Shown: piece after piece, positions 10,894 to 21,375 of the stretch | Position numbering within the stretch: the stretch's first letter is position 1 | Layout of the letters: every line of letters begins with the position of its first letter | From: Acanthornis magna | Lineage: Eukaryota > Chordata > Aves > Passeriformes > Acanthizidae | NCBI GenBank assembly: GCA_036785705.1 | Contig: JAWUZG010001057.1 | Location: 124,001 to 188,000 of the forward strand | Direction of reading: 5' to 3' | Length of the DNA stretch: 64,000 nucleotides | Translations under genes and position numbers: made by a program | Notes under the pieces: generated by a model | What the model was told of the DNA's origin: nothing | Seen by the model: the letters and a program-made list of their open reading frames with translations, nothing else | Database searches by the model: none

Positions 10894-11539
10894 ATGGTCC
10901 CTCTCTGTGGCTGTGGCTCCCTCTGCCATTCCCAGATCCAGAGCAATCTGCCCAATGCTCCAAGCACAGCCTCGAGCCACGAGGTTTTGATTTGAAATGC
11001 AAGGCCAGGAACAGAGAGCTGGGGAAAGGGAAAGATCTCCTTTCTTCTCCCTTCTCCTTTCTTCTCCCTTCTCCTCTCTTCTCCTTTTATGAAGTTCTCT
11101 TCATGTTTTTGGCTGGCTGTGACCCCCCACAGTGGTGGTGGCCTCCAAGTACCAGCCCTAAATTAAGAGGGAGTTTATCTCCACCTTGCCCTGCTGTCTG
11201 CTCATCACATAAACCTGGGCTCTGCTCACCTGCATTTAACAGAGGAGAGAAGGGACTATTCCTCATCTTTTAAATTATATAAAGAATGAGAAGCTAATTA
11301 ACTCAAATCAGCATAACAGAAATTTCCTGATTTATCTCAACAAAAAACCCCAAGCACTCAAAGGCAGTTGACACTTCCTTAAAAGCAAAGATCAGCTCAA
11401 AACCCAAAAGCCTGATTTTGTACGGCAAAAAAAATCTTCAGCCCATTACGACGGTGCAAGGACTCTGAGACATCCATAAGGGAGAGCCTGGAATTACCAT
11501 ATCCCTAAATTGTGGAGAGTATTAAAAAATCACAGAAAT
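10894..11539. other. Unique non-coding DNA
   Basis: No gene is seen. A CTTCTCCCTTCTCCTTT pyrimidine tract lies at about 11038-11090, and AT-rich sequence follows. Confidence 0.5.
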
Positions 11540-11765
11540 GAGAATCAGAGAGTCACAGAGGTTTGGGTTGGAAAGGACCTTAAAGCTCATCCAGTTCCTT
11601 TCCTCTTCCCCTATCAGGGACACCTTCCACTGTCCCAGGTTGCTCCAAGCCCCAGTGTCCAACCTGGCCTGGGACACTGCCAGGGATGGGCACTCCAAAG
11701 CTCCCTGGGCAGCCCTGCCAAGGTCTGAGCACCCTTTCCATGGAGAAATTCCTCCTGAGAAACAC
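11540..11765 (-). mobile_element. CR1 LINE, A/C-like
   Basis: The copy begins GAATCAGAGAGTCACAGAGG and GGTTGGAAAGGACCTTAAAG, passes through an A-like section and then a C-like section (CTCCCTGGGCAGCCCTGCC). It is less GC-rich and more diverged than young copies. Confidence 0.85.
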
Positions 11766-12102
11766 TGTGTGTAACTCCCAACTGATCCCATACATCAATG
11801 TCATTACTTATCATTTCAATTGTGTAAATTTAGAATTTCCAGACTGGCCAGTGTGAGGTGTGTGCAGGAAAGGAGTGAGGGCCATTATTCTGAAGGCAAA
11901 CCCACACTGGTTTCCATGTTTAGGAATTTAAATGTGTGAGGAATTTTAAGATTCTCCTTAAAACGATTTTATTTAAGCTGAGAAAAAGGTGAAGGACAAG
12001 AGCGAGACAGTGGCTGTGAGAATGAAAGGTGGCAGATGCTCGGTGTGAAATGGGGGCACTGTCTCAGCCAGGGCTGACAACCAATAATTCCTGTTATTTA
12101 GG
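11766..12102. other. Short unique non-coding stretch
   Basis: AT-rich sequence between two CR1 copies. No gene or motif of note. Confidence 0.5.
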
Positions 12103-12272
12103 AAGGGATTGCCCAGGGAGCTTTGCAGTGCCCATCCCTGCAGGTGTCCCAGCAAGGCCTGGCCGTGGCACTCAGTGCTCTGGGCTGGGGACAAGGTGGG
12201 CATGGGGCACAGCTTGGGCTCCATGGGCTGGGAGGGCTTTTCCAGCCTCAGGGATCCTGGGATTCTGTGAAA
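12103..12272 (+). mobile_element. CR1 LINE, group C, short 3' copy
   Basis: The copy runs from GGATTGCCCAGGGAGCTTTG to CTCAGGGATCCTGGGATTCTG and has the group C key sequence in reverse. Confidence 0.9.
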
Positions 12273-13005
12273 GAGGGGACTCACTAATGGTTCTGGAGTC
12301 TGGTGGGAAGAACCAGCTGGAAAATGAGGAGAAGATTGTTCTCTGCTGACGTGAGGAGCCTCGCTCCAGCCCACAGTGAATCCCTTCGTGCTCCTCGGCT
12401 TCCTCCCTCCCCATCTGCCTTGGAGCGTTTCCGAATTAACTCTGCAGCTCTCAACTTCTGCTAAAGCAGGGACAATGGACAGGAAGGCCACCGCAGGTGA
12501 CCTCTCCCAAGCAGCACTTTCCTGGCACCATTTCAGGTCCGGAGCCACTCTTGCTGCTTCCCCTGTCCTGCAGGGGAACGTCCTTGGCCTGTGGGTCCCC
12601 CCGTGTCCCCAGAGCGGGCACGGCTGCGGTGTCAGCAGTGATGGGAGCAGCAGCAGGGGGGACAGCAGAGCACGGGGGACATCCCAGACTCACCATGGTG
12701 CTGCCGTGCTGAGTCCAGGGCTTGTCCTGGCTCTGGCCGCTCCGCTGGCCGGGCTCCGGCCCGGAGAGACCCCGCAGCCCTGTCGGGTGCTTCATTAAGG
12801 CTGCCTCCCATCTGTTCAGGTAAATTGTGCTGCTGCTTTCTCCCCTTGGCAGGCGGACAAGAAGCTCCTGTCGGTTGTTCGGAGGATGGACGGGCAGTCC
12901 CGAGTGCCAGGTCTGCATTCCTTCCCTGCTTTCCTGGAGCCACACGGACACTGCCGTGAGTTGGATAAACACAGATAACTAAATGGAGGATAACGCCGTG
13001 CCCGT
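12273..13005. other. Unique GC-moderate non-coding DNA
   Basis: Open frames exist on both strands, but their peptides show no recognisable domain and no exon boundaries stand out. No mobile element is recognised. Confidence 0.45.
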
Positions 13006-13117
13006 GGCTGCACAGGGAATGGCTGCACAGGGAATGGCAGCACAGGGAATGGAAGTACAGGGAATGGCAGCACAGGGAATGGCTGCACAAGGAATGGCTG
13101 CACAAGGAATGGCTGCA
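13006..13117. repeat. Minisatellite, 15-bp unit
   Basis: About seven units of CACAGGGAATGGCTG and close variants. The unit is a multiple of three, which explains the five-residue peptide repeat in the overlapping frames. Confidence 0.9.
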
Positions 13118-13193
13118 CAGCCCCACTGCTCCTGCCCTGCTTGTGGCACCTCCCCTGTCCTGTGCTTCCTCCATGTCTCCTCTGCTGCAGCTC

Positions 13194-13508
13194 CACAGAA
13201 TCCCATGATCCCTGGGGCTGGAAAAGCCCTCCCAGCCCATGGAGGCCAAGCTGTGCCCCATGCCCACCTTGTCCCCAGCCCAGAGCACTGAGTGCCACGG
13301 CCAGGCCTTGCTGGGACACCTGCAGGGATGGGCACTGCAAAGCTCCCTGGGCAGCCCTGCCAAGGCCTGAGCACCCTTTCCATGGAGAAATTGCTCCTGC
13401 TGTCCAAGCCCAGCCTCCCCTGGCCCAGCCTGAGGCCGTTCCCTCTCCTCCTGTCCCTGTTCCCTGCCAGCACAGCCCGACCCCCCCGGCTGTCCCCTCC
13501 TGGCAGGC
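13194..13508 (-). mobile_element. CR1 LINE, group C
   Basis: The copy starts ACAGAATCCCATGATCCC and runs through the group C body to GTCCCCTCCTGGCAGG. It is nearly identical to 16806-17180 and 18424-18681, so it is a young insertion. Confidence 0.9.
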
Positions 13509-13570
13509 AGGCTCTGTATTCCCAAAGCCTTGAGGATGCCTGAATTCCAAGCCACCTTGTCCCAAATGAG

Positions 13571-14480
13571 TGTGCTTGTGATCACCCAAGAAATCACCAA
13601 CGACGGTATGAGCAAAAGTCAGATTTAATATAAAACTACAAAGCACAAGAGATCTGTTGGCAAGATTCACTCTACTTACAAAGGACAACTAAGGCACAAC
13701 AAGGGAAAGCAAGCAACAACAAAAAGCAAACAAAATCCAGGCAATCTAAACAGAAATGAAAATTACCTAGGGGGTTGTGGGTGTGTGTGTGTAAAGACAG
13801 TATAAACAAGGATGAAAAGGAATGTGGCCGCAAGCTTAACAACACTTAAAATTAACAATACTGTAACTTAATTTATACCTTAATTTACAGCTTAACCTGA
13901 AACAATCTAACAAAGACATAATACTCAACAGCATTATAACTAAATTATAACTATAACTTAACTTCCAGATTTGCTATGGCGTATGCTCAGAGGTATGCAC
14001 GCACACAGAAACAGTCAGGGCAAGATAAGGGATTGCGAAACTGCTCGCTGGTTGTTTGTATGGCATTCTAAAAGGCAGTGTTGCCTGGTAGAAATTTGGC
14101 TTTGATTGCACCCAGCCAAGTCCATGTTTCAATTGCTGACAATAAGGTACCTGTGGAAAAACCTCCCTCAGCGGTCAATGAAATCCTCATTTTGGATGTT
14201 TTTGCATGTCCCGCCAGGCGAAGGATCAGGGCTCGAGGAGTGAGGGTATGGACTCAGGACACGTTGTGTTTTGGTGACCCTCCAGGTATGGCAAACCTGA
14301 GGGTTTGCTGCTCTGAGAGGTCCCACTCAGAGGGACATTGCTGTCACAGCCCTCGCGGTCCAGGAGAGCTCAAAGGGCCCATTTTGGAGCACTGTTTACA
14401 GGGTCACAAGAGAGTGGGCTTCAGTCATAACAGTGTTTCATCCTGGGCACAGTTTGGGTCAGCGCTTTCTCTGAAAGTGT
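13571..14480 (-). mobile_element. Probable solo LTR of an avian ERV
   Basis: Read on the minus strand the right-hand part contains TTATATTAAATCTGAC, TTTTGCTCATACCGTCG and a TGATCACA-like end near 13577. An AT-rich block (13840-13990) follows upstream. This resembles an LTR with an ATTAAA poly(A) signal and a U5. The upstream limit near 14480 is a guess, no target-site duplication was found, and no internal retroviral sequence adjoins it. Confidence 0.4.
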
Positions 14481-14695
14481 GAGAACAGGAATGTTATGCC
14501 ATTCGGGCCAGAGAAATATTTTCCAGAGCTGATCATGAGAAAAGCAGAAGCTTGTTGTCAGTGTTTCTGATAAGCTCGGACAGAGCTGAGCCCTGGCGGT
14601 GTTTCCAAGGCCAAGGCTTAACAAACATTTCTCAGATCACACTGCAGCCTGGGCAGGAGGGGCAGGGGGGAGGGCACCACCACGTTCCTTTGCTG

Positions 14696-14805
14696 CAGAA
14701 TCCCAGGATCCCCGAGGCTGGGAGAGCCCTTCAGGATCCTCCAGCATCACCCCAAACCCTGTCCCCAAGGGCCAAACCCACACCCCCAAGGGCTTGGTGA
14801 GGGCA
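14696..14805 (-). mobile_element. CR1 LINE 3' fragment, group D-like
   Basis: CAGAATCCCAGGATCCCCGA then GCCCTTCAGGATCCTCCAG and CACCCCAAACCCTGTCCCC match the reverse of a group D 3' end. It is only about 110 bases long. Confidence 0.75.
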
Positions 14806-15062
14806 CGGGAGGAGATCACTGTGGACAGCCAGGCCCTTGGGAGCTGCACTTCAGGAGATCCTTGTCCAGGCCACAGCGTGTCCCTGTCCCCTTGGAACCC
14901 CTCCTGCCCTCCCTGCTGGGAGCAGCACTCACCAGAGAACAAGAGGGCTTGATGGAGGAACAGCCTGGGAATGCTTTTGGAAGAGTAAACAACAACGTCA
15001 GCGCAACAAGGTCTTATTTGAAACTTGGCTTTAGGATCCACACCCAGGAATTGGGGCTTGTT

Positions 15063-15412
15063 AGAGCTGGGAAGGTGGGGAAGGGTCTGGAGAGGCCACA
15101 CGAGGAGGGGAGGGCCTGGCTGAGGGACAGCTCCGATCTCTGCTCTGGGACAGGGACAGAGCCAGGGATGGCTGGAGCTGGGCCAGGGCAGCTCAGGCTG
15201 CAGATCAGGGAAAGGTTCTTCCCCCAGAGGGTGCTGGGCACTGCCCAGGCTCCCCAGGGAATGGGCACGGCCCCGAGGCTGCCAGAGCTCCAGGAGCCTT
15301 TGGACAGCGCTGCCAGGGATGCCCAGGCTGGCATTGTTGGGGGTCTGGGCAGGGCAGGGTGGGACTGGATGATCCTGTGGGTTTATTCCACTCAGGATAT
15401 TCTGTGATTCTC
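15063..15412 (+). mobile_element. CR1 LINE, group B
   Basis: The body matches the other group B copies, but lacks the block GAGCTCCCCGGGGGCTGCAG found in 861-1508 and 60718-61062. It ends TATTCTGTGATTCTCTGA. Confidence 0.9.
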
Positions 15413-16805
15413 TGATCACTTACTGTTTTCAGGGTTGAAACCAAGTACCTCAAAGGAACAAATCTGGAAGAACTTTCAAATCTCCTGAGTGTGAACCATC
15501 CAAGTTCAACTCCTGATGAACTTCACTAACACTCCTAAGCAGGGAATGGTGTAAACATAAGGAAATGCAACACAAATGTTGCATTGAAAGAAAAACACAG
15601 AGCTTTGCACTTCTACAGCAAAGAAAGCAAAGAGCTGCATTCTGAAATTTGAAGTGGCACTGAGGAGGGACCAGCCCTGTGTGGGCAGTGCCTCCCAAAG
15701 CTCCTGGGACTGTGCCTTTGGAGCCATCAGCTACAGTGAAGTGCCACAGTAACTGTCCTGGGGCACAGCTCTGCCACAGAGTGAACACAAAGCTGCATTT
15801 CCGCCCTTTGGGAAAAGAATCTCCAACCAGCCTGGGCTTGCTCTTATGGTCAGGTGTGACAAATTGCACAGGTCCCAAAGCTTCTGGCTTTGTTTGGGCT
15901 TCCTGTGGCGTCAGCACGACTGAAAAAACAGAAACCAGAAAGCACCTGTTTCTACAACCTCCAGCAGCTTCCTAGAAGCACTGCAGGTGCCCAGCAGCCA
16001 CCTGGGGTTTGTTTGTGGGCACCCCATGTTCACAAGGAGGCCCCTGTTTGCCTGCCCTGGTGCTGTCGGGTCCTGATAAAGCTCTGTGATGTGGAGCATC
16101 GCCATGGAGAGGCTGGGGCTGGAAAGGACCTTATCCAGGTCCCCTTAGGTGTGGGATGAACCTGTCCAAATTCAGCCCTTGGCCACGGTGGGAAGTGCAA
16201 GGATCAGTGTGGGGTTGCTGTCCCAGCCCCAGCAATGTCCATTGCCTTGAGGGTGTCACCACTAGCCAGCCCCGGGTGCCACAACAGCCCCCAAGGCTTT
16301 GCTTTGATCCTGCTCTGGCTTCTCTGTCCTCTCACCTGTCTCAGGAACTCATGGGATGCAGCAGGAAAGAGAGAAATCTGGTTCTGTCTTTCCCAAAAAT
16401 ACCCTTTTGCATCCACCCACATCTGAAGGAGAGGGTAAGACCTGGCTCCATGGGTCCACAGGCGGCTGAATTCTCCCTGGGAAATAATGGAATGGTGGAA
16501 TAAATACAAGTCCTGGAGTGACAGGAGCTGACAGATGATGTGAGTGGGGACAGGTGAGAGTTGTTGAGAACATGTGAAGAAGTTCCTGCACTTGTGTCAC
16601 CCAGCCCTGCCCAGAGCTGCAGCCCTGCCTCGCTGTCCCTGCGGTGCCAGGCTGCAGAGTCCTGCAGGCTCAGAGCCCTCATGGCTCTTGTGGGAAACAC
16701 TCAAGGGTTCACACTCGAGAGGAAAGGTTGAAAAAAGTCACATGAAAGTCGTGGCTTGCTGGAGGTGTCCTGTGTTCTTTGTGAAACACGTTTTGCTTTT
16801 GCAAG
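15413..16805. other. Unique non-coding DNA
   Basis: No gene is supported. A short CR1-like scrap (GGGGCTGGAAAGGACCTTAT) lies near 16110-16150. The open frames give peptides with no recognisable domain. Confidence 0.45.
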
Positions 16806-17180
16806 ACCCACAGAATCCCTCACACGATCCCAGGATCCCTGGGGCTGGAAAATCCCTCCCAGCCCATGGAGGCCAAGCTGTGCCCCATGCCCACCTTGTC
16901 CCCAGCCCAGAGCACTGAGTGCCACGGCCAGGCCTTGCTGGGACACCTGCAGGGATGGGCACTGCAAAGCTCCCTGGGCAGCCCTGCCAAGGCCTGAGCA
17001 CCCTTTCCATGGAGAAATTGCTCCTGCTGTCCAAGCCCAGCCTCCCCTGGCCCAGCCTGAGGCCGTTCCCTCTCCTCCTGTCCCTGTTCCCTGCCAGCAC
17101 AGCCCGACCCCCCCGGCTGTCCCCTCCTGGCAGGAGCTGTGCAGAGCCACAAGGTTCCCCTGAGCCTCCTTTTCTCCAAT
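16806..17180 (-). mobile_element. CR1 LINE, group C, long copy
   Basis: The copy extends from ACAGAATCCCTCACACG to CCTGAGCCTCCTTTTCTCCA, the longest group C copy here on this strand. The body is almost identical to 13194-13508. Confidence 0.9.
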
Positions 17181-18423
17181 CTCAGTATAAAATCTCAGGT
17201 TTAGGTTGTGCCTTTTCCTTGTCCTGTCCCTGCCACAAAAGGGAAGCGGAAACCTCCCCTGGGTGTGTCAGAGTCAGGAGCAAAGCAGGTTTTACACCAA
17301 GACTCGGGGCTAAAGCAGCAAAACAGCACCAGTCTCGTTAGGAAAAGCTCTGAGTCCAAAATTAATTTGCCTAAAAACAGAACAATTGATTTTTAGGGTA
17401 ACACAGTTGCCCATTCTCTGCTGTCGGTTTCCCTGTCCCTGTGAATAGGTTGGGAATGAAGCAATTCTGTGGGAGGTGTTGGGATCCCACTGGCAACAAT
17501 CAGCACATGTTCGGAATGAATAAAATCAGGACATTCTTGCCAAGCAGTTTCACAAATGCTCAAATATCGTCAAACAAAGACTTAATCTGGCCTCAAAGAC
17601 ACGTATCTCAGCAGATGTGTGTAAACCAGATCAAATCCCCTGGGAACAGTACTTAGGAGTTATTCTTAGGCGTCGGAAGGACAAGGATGGTCCATCTGTG
17701 AATTTATTACACGAGATGAGAAGCATCAGATGAAAGTCATTGCTGGCCTGGAGGACAGCCTGGTTTGATTTTTCAGGAAGTTTAGAGGTCATTCCTAAAA
17801 TCTCGGTTTAATTAAAATAGAATCCCTCAGAATCTGGGCAGAAAATACCGTGTGGAGCCTCTCACTGGCTGAGGTGTGGCTGGTTAGTGGAGGACAGGTA
17901 ATTCTGCCGCTGGATTCACCGGGGCCATGATTTTGTGGGGGGATTGGATCAATACAGAAGGTTTTTCTGGCTGTATTGATATTTCCTCCTTTGTCAGAAG
18001 AAATGAGTGTCAGGAGTATAAATGTTTGAGGGCTTGATGATTTCAAATGGTGTGGAAGGATCCTGGTGTAAAGATCTCTGTGGTGCAGAATGTTCAATAT
18101 TATAGTTTAATTTTTAATTTTTCAGTGGAAGTTGTCAGGTAGGAAAATAAAACATGAAAATACCTAGAACTGTAACATTTAAAAATCCTCTTAGAGCTGG
18201 AGATTTTTAGAGACATCTGAAAAGAAAGAGTTTGAAACACAGAGTGCTTCTTTCTGTGTCCACAAATGTGCCTGGGATAAGGAAGGGACTGTGAAAAGCT
18301 TTCCACACATCAGAGCTCTGGGAATGGGAATCACAGCAGCTTTTAATCTGATTGCAAAGAGGGTGCTGCCTTTGAAAATCAGTGTGAAGAGTCCAGGTAA
18401 GCTTTGGTCAAAGAAATATAAAC
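17181..18423. other. Unique non-coding DNA
   Basis: AT-rich and stop-rich in all frames. No gene, RNA or mobile element is recognised. Confidence 0.5.
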
Positions 18424-18681
18424 AGAATCCCAGGATCCCTGAGGCTGGAAAAGCCCTCCCAGCCCATGGAGGCCAAGCTGTGCCCCATGCCCACCTTGTC
18501 CCCAGCCCAGAGCACTGAGTGCCACGGCCAGGCCTTGCTGGGACACCTGCAGGGATGGGCACTGCAAAGCTCCCTGGGCAGCCCTGCCAAGGCCTGAGCA
18601 CCCTTTCCATGGAGAAATTGCTCCTGCTGTCCAAGCCCAGCCTCCCCTGGCCCAGCCTGAGGCCGTTCCCTCTCCTCCTGT
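18424..18681 (-). mobile_element. CR1 LINE, group C
   Basis: The copy starts AGAATCCCAGGATCCCTGAG and ends CCCTCTCCTCCTGTC. It faces the plus-strand group C copy at 18856-19073, forming an inverted pair. Confidence 0.9.
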
Positions 18682-18855
18682 CTAAAAGACCAGGCTTTGG
18701 ACCACGTGCCATGCAGGACATGGCAGTGGCTCCAGATGGCACTTGGTGGCCACAAGAGATGTGTCCTCATCCCTTTCCCTTGCAAAGACAGGGGTGGGAG
18801 CATCCACCTTAAACCTTGGGGAATTTCCAAGGATCCAGCTGCCTTTTCAGGAAGA

Positions 18856-19073
18856 ATTTCCTCACTTGGGTAGAATTTTCTCCATGGAGAGGGTGCTCAG
18901 GCCTTGGCAGGGCTGCCCAGGGAGCTTTGCAGTGCCCATCCCTGCAGGTGTCCCAGCAAGGCCTGGCCGTGGCACTCAGTGCTCTGCGCTGGGGACAAGG
19001 TGGGCATGGGGCACAGCTTGGCCTCCATGGGCTGGGAGGGCTTTTCCAGCCTCAGGGATTCCATGATTCCTTT
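18856..19073 (+). mobile_element. CR1 LINE, group C
   Basis: The copy runs from AATTTTCTCCATGGAGAGGG to CTCAGGGATTCCATGATTCC. It differs from 18424-18681 by only a few bases in about 190. Confidence 0.9.
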
Positions 19074-19624
19074 TCTTTCTTCACTTTGCCTGGATGGGGA
19101 GAACAGGAATTTAGGCCAGTGTCTTTTAACAATTTTTACACCAATGTCCTCAATAATCTGGCATGAGAAAGAAGCAAAAACCAGGAGCTCACCTGATCTC
19201 ACTTCCTCTGAGCTGGGATTCTTCAGCACCAGAACAATCCTGAAACTGGGAAATGGGAAGGAGTAGGAGAAGCTGAGAATGTGGCAGCAGTCATTTTATA
19301 TTAAAAAGGTATTTATATTTTGGAAAAGTATTTTCAAATCACTGTCAGAGGAAGAATCTTCAGATTGTTCACAGAGTTTTAGTCAAAGAAGTACTTGTGA
19401 CAAGAGCAGATTTGAAGGAAGCTCTGATGTGTTTTTGGGGGCAGTTTTTTGCCATTTAGGTAGAAGCAGTAATCAAGACTAGTTACACTTTTCTCTAAGG
19501 CAGAGGCTCAGGAGCAGCCCTGGCTGCAGTCAGTGCACCCCTGGGTTTCCCCCAGGAGGGCTGCACCACTTACACAGCAGTGATGCTCTGGCCAAGCCCA
19601 GGGGCACCTGGGGCTGGGAAGGTT
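19074..19624. other. Unique non-coding DNA
   Basis: No gene is supported. The AT-rich first part becomes GC-richer as it reaches the duplicated segment at 19625. Confidence 0.45.
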
Positions 19625-20098
19625 TGGGATCTGCCCCTGGGAAGCTCATCCCATCCCTTTGGCACTCACACACTCTTATTGCAGTGCCCATTTTAGCACT
19701 GCTTTGAAACTCTCAGTGTCGGTGAAAATGGGATTTTCCATCCCAGGGATTGCCAGGGCTGTCCTTCGGGGATGAGGAGGGGGTGCCGAGTCATGGCAAC
19801 GTGCGGGGGAGCTGATGGGGGCGATCACAGCCCCACCCCACGAACTCTCCTTGGTTTGCAGGATCGGGCCCTTCCCCTGGCTCTGCAGAGAGCTGGGCAG
19901 GAGGTGCTGGCCCTGCTCTGCAGGGATTTCTGCACAGCACCAGTGATGGCTGCGTGTACAATGCACTGACTGCCGTGGATCTGATAACACTGCTCTGCCG
20001 CAGAGCAGCACGGATGATTTATTTTTAATAAAAAAAAGAGGTTTTCCAGGTGATTTAAGAGGGTTTTTAGCCTGGTCTCCCCCGTACAATGCAGCTGC
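19625..20098 (+). repeat. Direct duplication, copy 1
   Basis: The segment shares ordered blocks with 20130-20613: GGGAAGCTCATCC, CTCTTATTGCAGTGCCCATT, GCGGGGGAGCTGATGG, CAGGGATTTCTG, GATGATTT plus TTTTTAATAAA, and TTTTTAGCCTGGTCTCCCCC. Between blocks it is clearly diverged, so the duplication is old. Origin unknown; no coding sense found. Confidence 0.8.
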
Positions 20099-20129
20099 TT
20101 CCCCCAGAGGCACTGGGAGCCCACGGAGC

Positions 20130-20613
20130 AGTGCCAGGATCTGCCCCGGGAAGCTCATCCTGTGCCTTTGGCTCTCACACTCTTATTGCAGTGCCCATTT
20201 CAGCACTGCTTTCAAACATTGTCGAAGAAAACATTATTTTCTGTCCAAGGATTCCTGGCTGTGCCAGGGCCGTCCTTAGGGGTGAGCAGGGAGTGCCGAG
20301 TGGTGGACACGAGCGGGGGAGCTGATGGAGGGTGATGGCAACCTGAGCCCACAAATTCTCCTTGTGACACCGAAACTGCAGGATCAGGCCCTTTGCCTTC
20401 CTCTCCAGAAAGCCAGGAAGGAGTTTTTCCCCATTCTCCCCAGGGATTTCTGTGTCTCCTTGTGCACACCCCAGTGACGGCTGTGTGTAGGATGCGCTAA
20501 ACACCGTGGATTCGATCACCCCGCGCTGCTACAGATGATTTCTTTTTAATAAAATAAGTGCTTTTCAGGTGGCTAAGAGGCTTTTTAGCCTGGTCTCCCC
20601 CGTGCAATGCCGC
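20130..20613 (+). repeat. Direct duplication, copy 2
   Basis: Second copy of the unit at 19625-20098, about 505 bases downstream. It runs into the GC-rich minisatellite that begins near 20685. TCTTATTGCAG in both copies looks like a splice acceptor, but no exon follows that I can support. Confidence 0.8.
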
Positions 20614-20684
20614 GGAGCTTTCCGCAGCAATTCCCGGTTTGCGGGCACCCCGCGGAGCTCGCCCGGCGCATCCCCGGCGGAGCC

Positions 20685-21375
20685 GAGCGGAACGGGGCCG
20701 GAGAGGAGCGGGGCCGGAGCGGAGCGGGGCCGGAGCGGGGCCGGAGCGGAGCGGGGCCGGAGCGGGGCCGGAGCGGAGCGGGGCCGGAGAGGAGCGGAGC
20801 GGGGCCGGAGCGGAGCGGGGCCGGAGAGGAGCGGGGCCGGAGCGGAGCGGAGCGGGGCCGGAGTGGGGCCGGAGCGGAACGGAGCGGGGCCGGAGCGGAA
20901 CGGAGCGGGGCCGGAGCGGAACGGAGCGGAGCGGGGCCGAGCGGAGCGGGGCCGGAGCGGGGCCGGAACGGGGCCGGAGCGGAGCGGGGCCGGAGAGGAG
21001 CGGGGCCGGAGCGGGGCCGGAGCGGAACGGAGCGGAGCGGGGCCGAGCGGAGCGGGGCCGGAGCGGGGCCGGAGCGGGGCCGGAGCGGAGCGGGGCCGGA
21101 GAGGAGCGGGGCCGGAGCGGGGCCGGAGCGGAGCGGGGCCGGAGCGGAGCGGGGCCGGAGCGGAGCGGGGCCGGAGAGGAGCGGAGCGGGGCCGGAGCGG
21201 AGCGGGGCCGGAGAGGAGCGGAGCGGGGCCGGAGCGGAGCGGGGCCGGAGAGGAGCGGGGCCGGAGCGGGGCCGGAGCGGAGCGGGGCCGGAACGGGGCC
21301 GGAGCGGAGCGGGGCCGGAGAGGAGCGGGGCCGGAGAGGAGCGGGGCCGAGCGGAGCGGAGCGGAGCGGGGCCGT
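20685..21375. repeat. GC-rich minisatellite, 11/16-bp units
   Basis: The array mixes GGAGCGGGGCC (11 bp) with 16-bp forms that carry an extra GAGCG or GAGAG. It is almost purely G, C and A on the plus strand, dense in CpG, and stop-free. Units of 11 and 16 bp change frame, so several frames stay open for over 300 codons with alternating S-G-A-G-P-E-R-type peptides. The guanine runs could form G-quadruplexes. Confidence 0.95.
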
